A stretch of DNA of 64,000 nucleotides from Pimelobacter simplex (GCA_016803235.1 JADCLI010000022.1:21015-85014), one strand, 5' to 3'; shown: positions 26,781 through 37,493, counted from the first letter of the stretch. Translations and numbers: made by a program. The notes: a model not told the origin generated them from the letters alone.

Positions 26781-29700
26781 TCAGGCGAGCTCGACCGCGA
26801 TCGCCGCCTTCTCGCCGTCGCCGACGACGACCTCGGTGGCGCCGGCGGGCGCCTCCTCCGCGACGGTGTACGACGTCGCGAGGGTCTCCCCCGCGATCAG
26901 CGCCTCGTGGGCACGGGCCGCGGCGAGCACCGGCGCGGGTCCCGAGACCACCAGCTCGATCCGGTCGGTGACCTGGAAGTCCGCGTCGCGCCGTGCCTGC
27001 TGGACGGCACGGACCAGGTCGCGGGCCAGGCCCTCCTCGGCGAGCTCGGGCGTGACGACGGTGTCGAGCACGACGAAGCCGCCGCCCGGCAGCATGCCGG
27101 TGGCGGTGCCCTCGGCCGCGTCGCCGGCAACGGTCTCCAGCGTGTACTCACCCTCGACGAGGGCCAAGCCGCCGGCGGTGACGGTGCCGTCGGCGGCGAC
27201 CGACCAGTCGCCGGACTTCGAGCCCTTGATGGCGAGCTGGACGTCCTTGCCGAGGCGCGGTCCGGCGGCGCGGGCGTTGACGCTGAGCTTCTGCTCGACG
27301 CCGTAGCCGGCGGCCTCGTCGGAGTCGGCGCCGACGAGCCGGACGGCCTTGAGGTTCAGCTCGTCGGCGACGATCGCGGCGAACGGCTCGAGCGCGGCCG
27401 GGTCGGACACGACGACGGTCAGGCCCGACAGCGGCAGGCGGTTGCGGAGCTTGGCGGCCTTGCGCAGCGCGGACGTGGTCGAGCAGACCTCGCGCACCTC
27501 GTCCATCGCGGCGACCAGCGAGTCGTCCGACGGGAGGGCCGAGACGTCCGGCCAGTCGGCGAGGTGCACCGAGCGCCCGCCGGTCAGGCCGCGCCAGATC
27601 TCCTCGGTCGTCAGCGGCAGCAGCGGCGCCACGGCCCGGCAGACCACGTCGAGGACGGCGGCGAGGGTCTCGAACGCCTCCGGCTTGCCCTCCCAGAACC
27701 GCTCACGCGAGCGGCGGACGTACCAGTTCGTGAGCACGTCGAGGAAGGACCGCGTGGTCTCGCAGGCGTCGGCGATCGCGTAGTCGTCGAGCTCGGCGGT
27801 GAGCTTCTCGACGAACTGGCGCGTCTTGGCGAGCAGGTAGCGGTCGAGCGGGTCCTTGCTGTCGGTCGAGCCCTGGGCGTCGTACTGCTCGGCGTTGGCG
27901 TAGAGCGCGAAGAAGTACCACGTGTTCCACAGCGGGATCATCACCTGGCGCACGGCGTCGCGGATGCCCTGCTCGGTGACGACCAGGTTGCCGCCGCGCA
28001 GGATCGGCGAGGCCATCAGGAACCAGCGCATCGCGTCGGCGCCGTCGCGGTCGAAGACCTCGGAGACGTCGGGGTAGTTGCGCAGCGACTTCGACATCTT
28101 GTTGCCGTCGGAGCCGAGCACGATGCCGTGGCTGATGCACGACGAGAACGCCGGCTTGTCGAACAGCGCGGTGGCCAGGATGTGCAGCGTGTAGAACCAG
28201 CCACGGGTCTGGCCGATGTACTCGACGATGAAGTCGGCCGGGAAGTGGTTCTCGAACCACTCCTTGTTCTCGAACGGGTAGTGCACCTGCCCGAACGACA
28301 TCGAGCCCGAGTCGAACCACACGTCGAGGACGTCGGCGACGCGGCGCATCGTCGACCGACCGGTCGGGTCGTCCGGGTTGGGCCGGGTCAGGTCGTCGAT
28401 CCACGGCCGGTGCAGGTCGGGCTGGCCCTGCGCGTTGAGCGGTAGGCGGCCGAAGTCGCGCTCGATCTCCTCGAAGGAGCCGTAGACGTCGATGCGGGGG
28501 TACGCCGGGTCGTCGGACTTCCACACCGGGACGGGCGATCCCCAGAACCGGTTGCGGGTGATCGACCAGTCGCGGGCGTTGTCGACCCACTTGCCGAACT
28601 GGCCGTCCTTGATGTGCTCGGGGACCCAGCGGATCTCCTGGTTGAGCTCGGCCATCCGCTGCTTGAACGCGGTGACCTCGACGAACCAGCTGCTCACGCC
28701 CTTGTAGATCAGGGGCTCCCGGCAACGCCAGCAGTGCGGGTAGGAGTGGTCGTAGGTCTCGCGGCGCAGCAGCACCGTGCCGGGCGTGACCGCGCCGGTG
28801 CGGGCCTTGAGGTCGTCGATGATGTGCGGGTTGGCGTCGAAGACCAGCATCCCGGCGTACTCGCTGACGGGCGCGGTGAACCGGCCGTCCTTGCCGACCG
28901 GCATGACCGCCTCGATGCCCTCGCGGTCGGTCACCTCCTTGTCGACCTCACCGAACGCGCCGGCGCTGTGCACCAGCCCGGAGCCGTCGGTCGTGGTGAC
29001 GGCCTCGTCGGCGGCCACGACACGGAAGGCGTTCTCGTGCCCGGCGAAGTAGGAGAACGGCGGCGCGTAGGCGAGTCCGAGCAGGTCGGAGCCCTTGCCC
29101 CGCCAGGTGGTCGTGGGCTCGTCGCCGAGCTCGCGGGCGTACGCCGGCAGCCGGGCCTCGGCCAGCACGAACCGCTCACCGTCGTGGTCGACGACGACGT
29201 AGTCGATGTCGGAGCCGACCATGACCGCGAGGTTGCTGGGCAGCGTCCACGGGGTCGTGGTCCAGATCAGCAGCTTGGCGCCCTGGAAGTCGCCGGGGGT
29301 GGTGACCTCGAAGCCGACGGTCACCGCCGGGTCCTGCCGCATCTGGTAGACGTCGTCGTCCATCCGCAGCTCGTGGTTGGACAGCGGGGTCTCGTCGTTC
29401 CAGCAGTACGGCAGGACGCGGAAGCCCTCGTAGACCAGGCCCTTGTCGAACAGGCTCTTGAACGCCCACAGCACCGACTCCATGAACTCGGGGTTCATGG
29501 TCTTGTAGTCGTTGTCGAAGTCGACCCAGCGCGCCTGGCGGGTGACGTAGTCGCGCCACTCGCCGGTGTACTTGAGCACCGACGCCCGGCAGGCGTCGTT
29601 GAACTTGTCGATGCCCATCTCGACGATCTCGTCGGTGGTCTTGATGCCGTTGAGCCGCATCGCCTCGAGCTCGGCGGGCAGGCCGTGGGTGTCCCAGCCG

Positions 29701-30008
29701 AAGCGGCGCTCGACCCGCTTGCCGCGCATCGTCTGGTAGCGCGGCACGATGTCCTTGACGTACCCGGTCAGCAGGTGGCCGTAGTGCGGCAGGCCGTTGG
29801 CGAACGGCGGGCCGTCGTAGAAGACGAACTCGTTCTCGCCGTTGGCGCCGGGGTCGCGCTGCTCGACGCTCGCGCGGAAGGTGTCGTCCTCGGCCCAGTA
29901 GGCGAGGACCCCCTCCTCGATGCGGGGGAACCGCGGCGAGCTCGGGACGGCTCGGTGCTCGGCGGTGGGTCCGGCGGTCGGGTCGGTGGTGACCTTCGGG
30001 TAGGTCAT
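26781..30008 (-). CDS. ileS: Isoleucyl-tRNA synthetase
   Basis: Class I synthetase of 1075 residues that charges tRNA-Ile. The HIGH motif appears as [15 protein letters not shown] as [11 protein letters not shown], and the editing domain lies between. Its length and motifs fit the longer, eukaryote-like IleS type found in actinobacteria. ATG at 30008 (opening [10 protein letters not shown]) is chosen because the frame upstream crosses a T-box leader; AGGAG sits 11 bases before it. Confidence 0.95.
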   Translation of the reverse strand: MTYPKVTTDPTAGPTAEHRAVPSSPRFPRIEEGVLAYWAEDDTFRASVEQRDPGANGENEFVFYDGPPFANGLPHYGHLLTGYVKDIVPRYQTMRGKRVERRFGWDTHGLPAELEAMRLNGIKTTDEIVEMGIDKFNDACRASVLKYTGEWRDYVTRQARWVDFDNDYKTMNPEFMESVLWAFKSLFDKGLVYEGFRVLPYCWNDETPLSNHELRMDDDVYQMRQDPAVTVGFEVTTPGDFQGAKLLIWTTTPWTLPSNLAVMVGSDIDYVVVDHDGERFVLAEARLPAYARELGDEPTTTWRGKGSDLLGLAYAPPFSYFAGHENAFRVVAADEAVTTTDGSGLVHSAGAFGEVDKEVTDREGIEAVMPVGKDGRFTAPVSEYAGMLVFDANPHIIDDLKARTGAVTPGTVLLRRETYDHSYPHCWRCREPLIYKGVSSWFVEVTAFKQRMAELNQEIRWVPEHIKDGQFGKWVDNARDWSITRNRFWGSPVPVWKSDDPAYPRIDVYGSFEEIERDFGRLPLNAQGQPDLHRPWIDDLTRPNPDDPTGRSTMRRVADVLDVWFDSGSMSFGQVHYPFENKEWFENHFPADFIVEYIGQTRGWFYTLHILATALFDKPAFSSCISHGIVLGSDGNKMSKSLRNYPDVSEVFDRDGADAMRWFLMASPILRGGNLVVTEQGIRDAVRQVMIPLWNTWYFFALYANAEQYDAQGSTDSKDPLDRYLLAKTRQFVEKLTAELDDYAIADACETTRSFLDVLTNWYVRRSRERFWEGKPEAFETLAAVLDVVCRAVAPLLPLTTEEIWRGLTGGRSVHLADWPDVSALPSDDSLVAAMDEVREVCSTTSALRKAAKLRNRLPLSGLTVVVSDPAALEPFAAIVADELNLKAVRLVGADSDEAAGYGVEQKLSVNARAAGPRLGKDVQLAIKGSKSGDWSVAADGTVTAGGLALVEGEYTLETVAGDAAEGTATGMLPGGGFVVLDTVVTPELAEEGLARDLVRAVQQARRDADFQVTDRIELVVSGPAPVLAAARAHEALIAGETLATSYTVAEEAPAGATEVVVGDGEKAAIAVELA

Positions 30009-30019
30009 CGGGCTTCGGT

Positions 30020-30210
30020 CTCCTGCGTCGTCGTTGCTGACACGAGGACGACGTCTGCCGCGGTACCACCTCGCTTGCCGTCCCGCCGAGTGCACGGGGC
30101 GACCGCTCGTTCACGGCTGTGACGGGCCTGCCCGCCGGGTTCTACTCGCCCCTGCTGGCTGCTGGCGGCTTTCTTCCCGGAGCTCGCCGCTGATGACGGC
30201 TCGAACGCTG
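30020..30210 (-). promoter_or_regulatory. T-box riboswitch leader of ileS
   Basis: On the minus strand the conserved T-box core GGTGGTACCGCGG lies at 30070-30058 and an ATC (Ile) specifier triplet at 30194-30192 inside a stem (GAGC/GCTC arms). Actinobacterial ileS T-boxes bind uncharged tRNA-Ile and free a masked ribosome binding site; the AGGAG at 30024-30020 is next to the core, so translational control is likely. Boundaries are approximate. Confidence 0.88.
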
Positions 30211-30266
30211 TGCCCCAAGCGTACGGCGAGCGGGCGCCGTACCGGAAACCGGATTGCACGGCGTCC

Positions 30267-30272
30267 TACGGT
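30267..30272 (+). promoter_or_regulatory. -10 element of the DinB-family gene (leaderless)
   Basis: TACGGT six bases before the ATG at 30279. Confidence 0.45.
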
Positions 30273-30278
30273 GAGTCC

Positions 30279-30761
30279 ATGACCGGCGAGCTGGCGAACC
30301 TGCGCGAGTACCTCACCCACTACCGCGAGACCCTGGAGCGCAAGTGCGCCGGCCTCACCCCGGAGCAGCTGGCGACCCGCTCCGTGCCACCGAGCACGAT
30401 GAGCCTGCTCGGCATGGTGCGGCACCTGGCGCGGGTCGAGCACTTCTGGTTCCAGCGGGCGCTCGTCGAGGTCGAGGGCGAGCGCATCCACGACGACGGG
30501 GACGCCGGGTTCGCCGTGGTCGAGCCGACCGAGACGGCCGTGGCCGAGGCGTGGGCGGCGTGGCGCGAGCAGGTCGCCCTCGCCGACGCCTGGCTGGACG
30601 GGCAGAGCGACGACGGCCTCGGCCGGGTGGTGACCTTCCGCCAGGGCACCGAGACCTCGAGCATCCGCGACATCCTGCTGCACATGGTCGAGGAGTACGC
30701 CCGGCACTGCGGGCACGCCGACCTGCTGCGCGAGTGCATCGACGGCGTCACCGGGGAGTGA
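30279..30761 (+). CDS. DinB/DUF664 family protein
   Basis: Four-helix DinB-fold protein of 160 residues, a superfamily of metal-dependent, often thiol-linked enzymes. Potential metal ligands are His in GMVRHLARVEHFWF and in LHMVEEYARHCGHAD, matching the usual three-His pattern. Start ATG at 30279 is favoured over a longer frame because TACGGT lies six bases upstream. Function unknown; it is divergent from the ileS leader. Confidence 0.85.
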   Translation: MTGELANLREYLTHYRETLERKCAGLTPEQLATRSVPPSTMSLLGMVRHLARVEHFWFQRALVEVEGERIHDDGDAGFAVVEPTETAVAEAWAAWREQVALADAWLDGQSDDGLGRVVTFRQGTETSSIRDILLHMVEEYARHCGHADLLRECIDGVTGE

Positions 30762-30807
30762 CGACTGCCACGTCGTCGCTGTCCGCGCGCTCCGGCACGA
30801 TGGAGGG

Positions 30808-31602
30808 GTGAGCCACCTCCTCGACGACGCCGTGGCGTCGGAGCCCCGCGGCGACGGCGTGCACCGGGTCCAGGTCACCGCCGACTGGAACACCGCCAAC
30901 CAGACGCCCAACGGCGGCTACGTCCTCGCGTTGCTGCAGCACGCCGTGCTGCAGGAGTCGGCGCACCCCGACGCGCTGAGCATCTCGATCACCTACTTCC
31001 GCCCCGCGCTCCCCGGCCCGGCCGACATCCGGGTCCGCGAGGTGCGCAAGGGCCGGCGCGTGTCGACGTACGACGCCGTGCTGGTCCAGGCCGGCAAGGA
31101 GGTCGCGCACGCGGTGGTCAGCACCCACGACTGGGACGCCACCGGGACCGTCGAGCACACCCCGCACGCGGCGCCCGTCGTCCCCCTCCCCGAGGAGTGT
31201 GCCGACGCGAGCGAGCTGATCCCGGCCGGGATGGTGCCGATCCTCGACCGCTACAGCTACCGCGCTCCTGTCGTCGCCGGCTGGCTGCGCGGCGAGCCGA
31301 CCGGCGTCACCGAGTCGCTGTGCTGGATCCGTGCCGTCGACGAGCGGCCGGTCGACGCCCTGCTCGCCGGGGCGATGATCGACGCGTTCCCGCCCGTGAC
31401 CGCCGAGATCGGCCACCTCGCCTCCGCCACCATCCAGCTCACGGTCCACTACCGCCGGCGCCCCGACACCGTGTGGGCGCTGGGCCACGTCGTCACCCGT
31501 CACGTCATCGCCGGCTATCACGACGAGGACGTCGAGCTGTGGGACGAGCAGGGCAGGCTGATCGCGCAGGGGCGCCAACTGGCGATCCTGGCGGAGGGCT
31601 GA
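30808..31602 (+). CDS. Acyl-CoA thioesterase, double hotdog (TesB-like)
   Basis: Protein of 264 residues with two hotdog halves: the first has the [19 protein letters not shown] helix and [11 protein letters not shown] strand; the second has [13 protein letters not shown] and ends [16 protein letters not shown]. Typical of TesB-like thioesterases that hydrolyse acyl-CoA; substrate chain length unknown. GTG at 30808 has GGAGG close by and a CACGAT six bases upstream, so either leadered or leaderless initiation is possible. Confidence 0.82.
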   Translation: MSHLLDDAVASEPRGDGVHRVQVTADWNTANQTPNGGYVLALLQHAVLQESAHPDALSISITYFRPALPGPADIRVREVRKGRRVSTYDAVLVQAGKEVAHAVVSTHDWDATGTVEHTPHAAPVVPLPEECADASELIPAGMVPILDRYSYRAPVVAGWLRGEPTGVTESLCWIRAVDERPVDALLAGAMIDAFPPVTAEIGHLASATIQLTVHYRRRPDTVWALGHVVTRHVIAGYHDEDVELWDEQGRLIAQGRQLAILAEG

Positions 31603-32016
31603 TCACCGCTCCGCGACGCTGACCGTCGTCCCACCGTCGAGGGTCGGCGTCCCGAACGAGACCGAGCCACCCCGGTCCAGCGAGAACTCGGTGCGCGGGT
31701 GGAGCAGGTCCGAGCCGCCTCCGTCCCCTTCACCGGCCATCGGCGCGCTGGTCTCCAGTGCCACCTCGCCCCCGTCGACCTGGACCACGGTGACGACCAC
31801 CTCGTCGTCGCCGATCACCTCGACGGTGAACGCGTCGCCCTCCGAGAGCTCGTGCGTCGTCACGACCGGCTCGGGCTGCTCCTCCGACCAACCGGTCCAG
31901 TCCTGCACGCTGACCTCGAGCCGCACCGGTCCGTCGTCGCCGCACCCCGCCAGCGCGAGCAGCGGGAGCACGGTGAGCAGCACGGGCGCCAGCAGGGGGC
32001 GAGGTCCGGGACGCAT
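31603..32016 (-). CDS. Small lipoprotein
   Basis: Lipoprotein of 137 residues: signal segment [20 protein letters not shown] with a textbook lipobox (LAGC), then a beta-rich, acidic domain without a family I recognise. It converges with the thioesterase (end to end) and diverges from dapD. Located at the outer face of the membrane. Confidence 0.75.
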   Translation of the reverse strand: MRPGPRPLLAPVLLTVLPLLALAGCGDDGPVRLEVSVQDWTGWSEEQPEPVVTTHELSEGDAFTVEVIGDDEVVVTVVQVDGGEVALETSAPMAGEGDGGGSDLLHPRTEFSLDRGGSVSFGTPTLDGGTTVSVAER

Positions 32017-32060
32017 GTCCGTCGGACGGCGCCGGGCACCGGCCGGTTCCGACGACCACC

Positions 32061-32066
32061 TAGAAT
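32061..32066 (+). promoter_or_regulatory. -10 element of dapD (leaderless)
   Basis: TAGAAT eight bases before the GTG at 32075; no ribosome binding site. Confidence 0.55.
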
Positions 32067-32074
32067 CTCCCCAC

Positions 32075-33013
32075 GTGACTGCCGCTTGGGGCTTCGGCCT
32101 GACGACCTACGCCGCCGACCAGACCGTCCTCGACACCTGGTTCCCCGCCCCCGCGCTGGGCGAGAAGCCCGCCGACGCGCAGGCTCCCGCCGAGCTGGTC
32201 GCGCTCGAGGGCGCCGACGAGGCTCGGGGCGTCACCCGCAAGGTCAACCTGGTCGAGATCGCCGACCTGGCGGCCCCGCCCGCCGACACCGTCGACGTCT
32301 GGCTGCGTCTCCACCTGCTCTCGCACCGCCTGGTGCAGCCGCACGGTCAGAGCCTGGACGGCGTGTTCGGCCTGCTGACCAACGTCGTGTGGACCTCCGC
32401 GGGTCCGTGCGCGGTCGAGGGCTTCGAGCTCACCAGGCTGCGGCTGCAGGCCGCGGGCCAGCACGTCACCGTGTACGGCGTCGACAAGTTCCCTCGCCTG
32501 GTCGACTACGTCATCCCCGCCGGGGTCCGGATCGCCGACGCCGACCGGGTCCGCCTCGGCGCGCACCTCGCCGCCGGCACCACCGTCATGCACGAGGGCT
32601 TCGTCAACTTCAACGCCGGCACGCTCGGCACCTCGATGGTCGAGGGCCGGATCTCGGCCGGCGTGGTCGTGGGCGACGGGTCCGACATCGGCGGCGGCGC
32701 CTCGATCATGGGCACCCTGTCCGGGGGCGGCAAGCAGGTCATCTCGGTCGGCCAGCGCTGCCTGCTCGGCGCCAACGCCGGCATCGGCATCTCGCTCGGC
32801 GACGACTGCGTCGTCGAGGCGGGCTGCTACGTCACCGCCGGCACCAAGGTCACCGTGCTCGAGCCCGGCAAGGACGCCCGCGTCGTGAAGGCCGCCGAGC
32901 TCTCCGGTGCGAGCAACGTGCTGTTCCGCCGCAACTCCGTCTCCGGCACGATCGAGGCGGTTCCGTGGCAGGGCGAGGGCATCGCCCTCAACGCAGCACT
33001 CCACGCCAACTGA
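32075..33013 (+). CDS. dapD: Tetrahydrodipicolinate N-succinyltransferase
   Basis: Protein of 312 residues that transfers succinate from succinyl-CoA to tetrahydrodipicolinate, the first succinylase-branch step of lysine/diaminopimelate synthesis. The actinobacterial type is shown by [20 protein letters not shown] followed by left-handed hexapeptide repeats ([35 protein letters not shown]). GTG at 32075 is fixed by the TAGAAT eight bases upstream; the frame remains open further back but would run through the promoter. Confidence 0.93.
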   Translation: MTAAWGFGLTTYAADQTVLDTWFPAPALGEKPADAQAPAELVALEGADEARGVTRKVNLVEIADLAAPPADTVDVWLRLHLLSHRLVQPHGQSLDGVFGLLTNVVWTSAGPCAVEGFELTRLRLQAAGQHVTVYGVDKFPRLVDYVIPAGVRIADADRVRLGAHLAAGTTVMHEGFVNFNAGTLGTSMVEGRISAGVVVGDGSDIGGGASIMGTLSGGGKQVISVGQRCLLGANAGIGISLGDDCVVEAGCYVTAGTKVTVLEPGKDARVVKAAELSGASNVLFRRNSVSGTIEAVPWQGEGIALNAALHAN

Positions 33014-33065
33014 GCCCGCCGCTCGTCGTACCGCCGCGTCACCAGCCCCCACGCACACTGGATCC

Positions 33066-34025
33066 GTGAAGCGCAGGGCCTGGGGCGTCGTCGTCGCCGT
33101 CACGGTCCTCGCCACCGTGGTGGCGATCGGCATCGGCGTGCTCCGGGCAACCGAGGAGCTCGTCGGCGGACCGAGCGGGGACTGCACGGTCACCGTCGCC
33201 GACCACACCGTCGACGTCAGCGGGGAGCAGGCCGAGAACGCGGCACTGATCGCGTCGATCGCCGTACGCCGGGGGCTGCCCGCGCGCGCGACCTCCATCG
33301 CGCTCGCGACGGCGTACCAGGAGTCGAAGCTGCAGAACATCGACTACGGCGACCGCGACTCGCTCGGCCTCTTCCAGCAGCGCCCGTCGCAGGGCTGGGG
33401 CACCCCCGAGCAGGTCCTCGACCCGGTCTACGCGACCAACGCGTTCTTCGACGCGCTGGTGAAGGTCGACGGCTACGAGTCGATGGAGATCACGGTCGCG
33501 GCCCAGGAGGTGCAGCGCTCGGCCTTCCCGGACGCGTACGCCGACCACGAGGCCGACGGGCGCGCCCTGGCCTCCGCGCTCACCGGCCACTCCCCCGCCA
33601 CCTTCAGCTGCGACCTCGGCGGCGGCGCCCCGACCGCCAACGCCGAGCTGGTCGCGAGCGGGCTGACCCCGCGGGCCGACACCGTGCGCACCGAGCTGCT
33701 CACCCGCTTCGGCCGACTGCAGCTCGGCGGGTTCGAGCCGGACGGCGTCTCGGACGGGCACATGGAGGGCTCCGCGCACTACGACGGCCGCGCCATCGAC
33801 GTCTTCGTCCGCCCGATCAACCGGGCCAACAAGACCAGGGGCTGGGCGATCGCGCACTGGTCGGTGGCCAACGCCGCTCGTCTCGGCATCCGCACGGTGA
33901 TCTTCGACGACCGGATCTGGACCGCCGGCCGGGAGGGCTGGCGCGACTACGACCCGCCGTCCTCCTCCGGGGACCGGCGGATCCTCGAGCACCGCGACCA
34001 CGTGCACGTCGACGTGTTCAGGTGA
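33066..34025 (+). CDS. Secreted cell-wall protein with lytic-like and M15-like domains
   Basis: Protein of 319 residues: N-terminal membrane anchor (about 4-26), a region rich in QESKLQNIDYGDRDSLGLFQ that resembles lysozyme/transglycosylase-like folds, and a C-terminal domain with HYDGRAIDVFV and DHVHVDVF, the pattern of zinc D-Ala-D-Ala peptidases (M15). Probably acts on peptidoglycan outside the cell. GTG start at 33066; there is no obvious ribosome binding site. Domain calls are by motif only. Confidence 0.65.
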   Translation: MKRRAWGVVVAVTVLATVVAIGIGVLRATEELVGGPSGDCTVTVADHTVDVSGEQAENAALIASIAVRRGLPARATSIALATAYQESKLQNIDYGDRDSLGLFQQRPSQGWGTPEQVLDPVYATNAFFDALVKVDGYESMEITVAAQEVQRSAFPDAYADHEADGRALASALTGHSPATFSCDLGGGAPTANAELVASGLTPRADTVRTELLTRFGRLQLGGFEPDGVSDGHMEGSAHYDGRAIDVFVRPINRANKTRGWAIAHWSVANAARLGIRTVIFDDRIWTAGREGWRDYDPPSSSGDRRILEHRDHVHVDVFR

Positions 34026-35919
34026 CGACCTCCCACGCCAGCGGCACCACCGGGTCCGGCACGTAGCTGCAGCAGGAGCCGGTGCGCACCGCCCGGCTCA
34101 GGTGCCCTCCGAGCTCGGGCTGCACCTCCACGACCCGTGCCAGCGCGTAGCGCAGCGACCGGGTGACGCTGGTCCGCGCCCGCTCCGCGGTCCCCCGGGT
34201 GGCCCGCGCCCGGCCGCCGAGGCCGAACGCGCCGGCCAGCTCGGCGAGGAGGTACTCCCGGTCCCGCTCCGCCAGCTGCCGCCGCGCCTCGTCGTGGTCG
34301 CGCGCGGCCTCGGCCAGGTCGTCCTCGACCTCCCCCAGCCGGCGCCGGTACGACGCCCGCGCCTCCTCGTCCAGGACCGGCAGCCCCGGCTCGACGACCC
34401 CGGCCCCGGCGAGGTCGAGCGCGTGCACCTCCCGGCCGGGGCTGGCCAGCAGGACGGCGAGCAGCTGCACGCCCTTGAGGTCGGGCAGCCAGGCCTCGGC
34501 GCCGTCGTAGCCCAGACGCCAGCGGTCGCCCTCGCGCACCAGCGAGGCGGTGCGGGTCGGGCGTGCCCCGGCCACGCCGGGGCGGCCGGCGTGGCCGGCG
34601 TGGCCGGCGGCGCCGAAGGCGGCGAAGGCCGAGGCCGCCGCGTCCTCCTCGAGGCGGGCCAGGTCGTCGTCCCCGCCCGCACGGTGGGCCCGGGCGAGGA
34701 CCAGGCGCGCGCACGCGGCGTCGTACGGCGCGGCCACATCGGTCCACGCGGCGACGGCCGCGCGGGCCGGTCCCACCGCCTGCGACGGGTCGGGTCCCAA
34801 CAGGGCCGCGCGGGCGCGGGCGAGCACGGCATCGGCCCGCAGCGCGTCGCCCGGGTAGCGCACGACGATCCGGTCGAGCTCGTCGGCCGCCTCCCCCGCC
34901 GACACGGCGTCGCCGGCCTCCAGCGCGATCTCGGCCTGGGCGGCGAGCAGCGGCACCAGCCGCAGGTCGCCGAACGGCGGGCGCTCCTTCCACGGGACGT
35001 CCATCGGGTGGGCGATCTCGTCGCGCACCATCGCGGCAGCACCGGCGACGTCACCGCGGGCCAGGCGCAGCAGCGCCAGCCCGGGCTGGGGCGACCAGGC
35101 GTGCTCGTGTGCCTCCCGGAAGGCGGCCTCCGCGCCGTCGAGGTCACCACGACGCAGCCGGATGTTGCCGAGCTCGACGAGCGGCCAGCCGTACTCGCGG
35201 CGCATCCAGGGGCGCAGCTCCGCACAGGCCGCCAGGGCCTCCTCCTCGGCCGCATCGGCAGGTCCGGAGAACCGGAGCAGCTCCGCGCGGTGGACCCGGC
35301 AGCGGCCGTGGGTCGCACCGAACGCCGGGCCGTGCCGCCACCGCTCCATGACATCGGTCCACTCCCGGGCCCGGTCGTGGCGGCCGAGCCAGAGTGCGGC
35401 GCAGATCAGCTCGCAGTACACGTTGCCGGTCGTCAGCGGGTCGAAGGACCCGGCGGCGAGGTCGACGGCGAGCTCGTCGAGCAGGTCGATGCCCTCCTCG
35501 ACCTCGCCGCGGTGGATCGCGAGCCGTGCCACCGCGACCCGGCCGAGCCCGCGGGCCGGGTCGACGCCGAACTCCTCGCCGAGCGCGACCGCCAGCCGCG
35601 CCGGCTCCAGGGCGCTGTCGGGGTCACCGGACAGGAAGCGCTCGTAGGTCGTGATGATCGCGAGCAGGGCGTGCACCGGTCCGCGATCGGCGTCGCCGAG
35701 GAGCCGGCGGACCCGCGCGACCCAGCCCCGCACGGGCGCGAGCAGGCCGGTCTCGCAGAGCAGGTTGAGCGCCACCAGCGCGCCGGCTCGGGCAGCGGGG
35801 AGGGTCTCGCCGGCGGCCAGATGGGCGGCGTACAGCTGCTCGAAGGCGCCGATCGCCCCCTCCAGGTCACCGGCGGCGTAGCGCTCGAACGCCTGCTGCT
35901 CGAGGTCGTCGGCGGTCAT
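34018..35919 (-). CDS. TPR-rich protein with C-terminal regulatory-type domain
   Basis: Protein of 633 residues made mainly of helical repeats of TPR type (about 1-440, for example FERYAAGDLEGAIGAFEQL). The C-terminal part (about 475-600) contains WLPDLKGVQLLAVLLASPGR, a segment also seen after the ATPase/TPR regions of large actinobacterial adenylate-cyclase- and LuxR-like proteins, followed by a charged coiled region. No DNA-binding or catalytic domain is recognised. ATG at 35919 faces a cupin gene across an operator-like palindrome; the 3' end overlaps the previous gene by 8 bases. Confidence 0.7.
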   Translation of the reverse strand: MTADDLEQQAFERYAAGDLEGAIGAFEQLYAAHLAAGETLPAARAGALVALNLLCETGLLAPVRGWVARVRRLLGDADRGPVHALLAIITTYERFLSGDPDSALEPARLAVALGEEFGVDPARGLGRVAVARLAIHRGEVEEGIDLLDELAVDLAAGSFDPLTTGNVYCELICAALWLGRHDRAREWTDVMERWRHGPAFGATHGRCRVHRAELLRFSGPADAAEEEALAACAELRPWMRREYGWPLVELGNIRLRRGDLDGAEAAFREAHEHAWSPQPGLALLRLARGDVAGAAAMVRDEIAHPMDVPWKERPPFGDLRLVPLLAAQAEIALEAGDAVSAGEAADELDRIVVRYPGDALRADAVLARARAALLGPDPSQAVGPARAAVAAWTDVAAPYDAACARLVLARAHRAGGDDDLARLEEDAAASAFAAFGAAGHAGHAGRPGVAGARPTRTASLVREGDRWRLGYDGAEAWLPDLKGVQLLAVLLASPGREVHALDLAGAGVVEPGLPVLDEEARASYRRRLGEVEDDLAEAARDHDEARRQLAERDREYLLAELAGAFGLGGRARATRGTAERARTSVTRSLRYALARVVEVQPELGGHLSRAVRTGSCCSYVPDPVVPLAWEVVT

Positions 35920-35927
35920 GTCGCATT

Positions 35928-35944
35928 GTGACACCGCTTGTCAC
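35928..35944. promoter_or_regulatory. Palindrome GTGACA-CCGCT-TGTCAC between divergent genes
   Basis: Perfect 6-base arms, 5-base centre, in the 64-base gap between the TPR protein and cupin starts. It could control both; binding protein unknown. Confidence 0.4.
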
Positions 35945-35983
35945 GCCTCAGGGGGTGAACCACTCCCCGAGGAAGGAACCGTC

Positions 35984-36373
35984 ATGCACGTGAAGACCAG
36001 CGACCTGCCGATCAAGATGAATGCCCTCGGCGCCACCGCCCGCCACCTCGGCGACTTCGGCAGCGCCCACGGCCCGCTCGCCGCCGAGCACCTCCACCTC
36101 GCGGCCGGCGTCGACGTCGCTCCCCTGCTCGCCGGGCTCGACGACGGCCTGTGCTTCTCCGCGCACTGGGGCTACCTGGTGCGGGGCCGCGTCGTCGTGA
36201 CGTACGGCGACGGCTCGACCGAGACCTGCGCGGCCGGCGAGGTGGTGCACTGGCCGGCCGGTCACACCGTGCGGGTCGAGGAGGACACCGAGCTGGTGAT
36301 GTTCAGCCCGGCGGCCGAGCACCTCGCGGTGATGAACCACATGCTCGGGGTGCTCGCGACGATCCCGGCCTAG
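35984..36373 (+). CDS. Cupin-fold protein
   Basis: Small beta-barrel protein of 129 residues. The cupin pattern is visible as FSAHWGYLVRGRVVVTYGDG, then CAAGEVVHWPAGHTVRVEED. Only part of the usual metal-ligand set is evident (His in SAHWG and in VHWPAGH). No signal peptide. ATG at 35984 with GGAAGGAA upstream. Divergent from the TPR protein; function unknown. Confidence 0.75.
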   Translation: MHVKTSDLPIKMNALGATARHLGDFGSAHGPLAAEHLHLAAGVDVAPLLAGLDDGLCFSAHWGYLVRGRVVVTYGDGSTETCAAGEVVHWPAGHTVRVEEDTELVMFSPAAEHLAVMNHMLGVLATIPA

Positions 36374-36380
36374 ACCCTCC

Positions 36381-37493
36381 TCACGCCGTGAGGCGCGCGG
36401 CCGCCGCCGCGATCCGCTCGTCCGTCGCGGTCAGCGCGATCCGGACGTGGTGGGACCCGGCGGCGCCGTAGAAGGCGCCCGGCGCGACCAGGATCCCCTG
36501 CGCGGCGAGCTCGGCGACCAGCTGCCAGCAGTCCGGGCCGTCGGGGCCCTTCGTGGTCCACAGGTAGAGCGACGCCTCGGAGTGCTCGATCGTGTAGCCC
36601 GCGGCCTCGAGCGCGGTCCGGAGCGTCGTACGACGGGCGCGGTAGCGCTCGTGCTGCTCCTTGACGTGCGCCTCGTCGCCGAGGACGGCGGCCATGGCGT
36701 GCTGCTGCGGCGCGGGCATCATCAGGCCCATGTTCTTGCGGACCGCGAGCAGCTCGGCGATCACCTCGCGGTCTCCGGCGACGAAGGCGCAGCGGTAGCC
36801 CGCGAGGTTGGAGCGCTTCGACAGCGAGTGGACGACGAGGATGCCCTCGGCCGATCCGCCGCAGACGTCGGGGTGCAGCACCGAGAAGGCCTCGGCCTCC
36901 CAGACGCAGTCGAGATAGCACTCGTCCGAGACGAGCAGCACGCCCCGCTCCCGGCACCAGTCGACGACCTTCTTGAGGTGCTCCTTGGGCAGCACCCGGC
37001 CGGACGGGTTCGACGGCGAGTTGACCCACAGCAGCGTCGGGGTCTCGGGACCGAAGGTGGTGAGCGCGTCGGTCGCGACGGCCTTCGCACCGACCAGCGC
37101 GGCGCCGACCTCGTAGGTCGGGTAGGCCAGCGCCGGGTAGCCGATCAGGTCGCCCGGCCCGAGGCCGAGGTAGGTCGGCAGCGAGGCGATGAACTCCTTG
37201 GAGCCGATCAGCGGGAGGACCTGGTCGAGGTCCAGCCCGGTGACGCCGTGGGTGCCGGCGAGCCAGTCGACGACGGACTGCCGGACCTCGGGGGTGCCGG
37301 CGGTGAACGGGTACCCCGGGGCGTCGACCGCCTCCGCCAGCGCGGCCCGCGCGACCTGCGGCGTCGGGTCGACCGGCGTCCCGATCGACAGGTCGACGAT
37401 CCCGTCGGCGTGCTCACGCGCCTGCGCGGCGTACTGGGTCAGCTTGTCCCAGGGGAAGTCGGGCAGCCGGCCCGAGACGGCTCCCGGCGTCAC
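36381..37493 (-). CDS. dapC: Succinyl-diaminopimelate aminotransferase
   Basis: PLP aminotransferase (class I/II fold) of about 370 residues that makes N-succinyl-diaminopimelate. Motifs: LWVNSPSNPSGRVLP, LVSDECYLDCVWE, and the PLP Lys in VVHSLSKRSNLAGYR. It follows the ferredoxin gene by 10 bases, the same pair as fdxC-dapC in mycobacteria. The start is taken as GTG at 37493 (opening TPGAVSGRLPDFPWD); no strong ribosome binding site supports it and TTG at 37496 is possible. Confidence 0.9.
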   Translation of the reverse strand: MTPGAVSGRLPDFPWDKLTQYAAQAREHADGIVDLSIGTPVDPTPQVARAALAEAVDAPGYPFTAGTPEVRQSVVDWLAGTHGVTGLDLDQVLPLIGSKEFIASLPTYLGLGPGDLIGYPALAYPTYEVGAALVGAKAVATDALTTFGPETPTLLWVNSPSNPSGRVLPKEHLKKVVDWCRERGVLLVSDECYLDCVWEAEAFSVLHPDVCGGSAEGILVVHSLSKRSNLAGYRCAFVAGDREVIAELLAVRKNMGLMMPAPQQHAMAAVLGDEAHVKEQHERYRARRTTLRTALEAAGYTIEHSEASLYLWTTKGPDGPDCWQLVAELAAQGILVAPGAFYGAAGSHHVRIALTATDERIAAAAARLTA

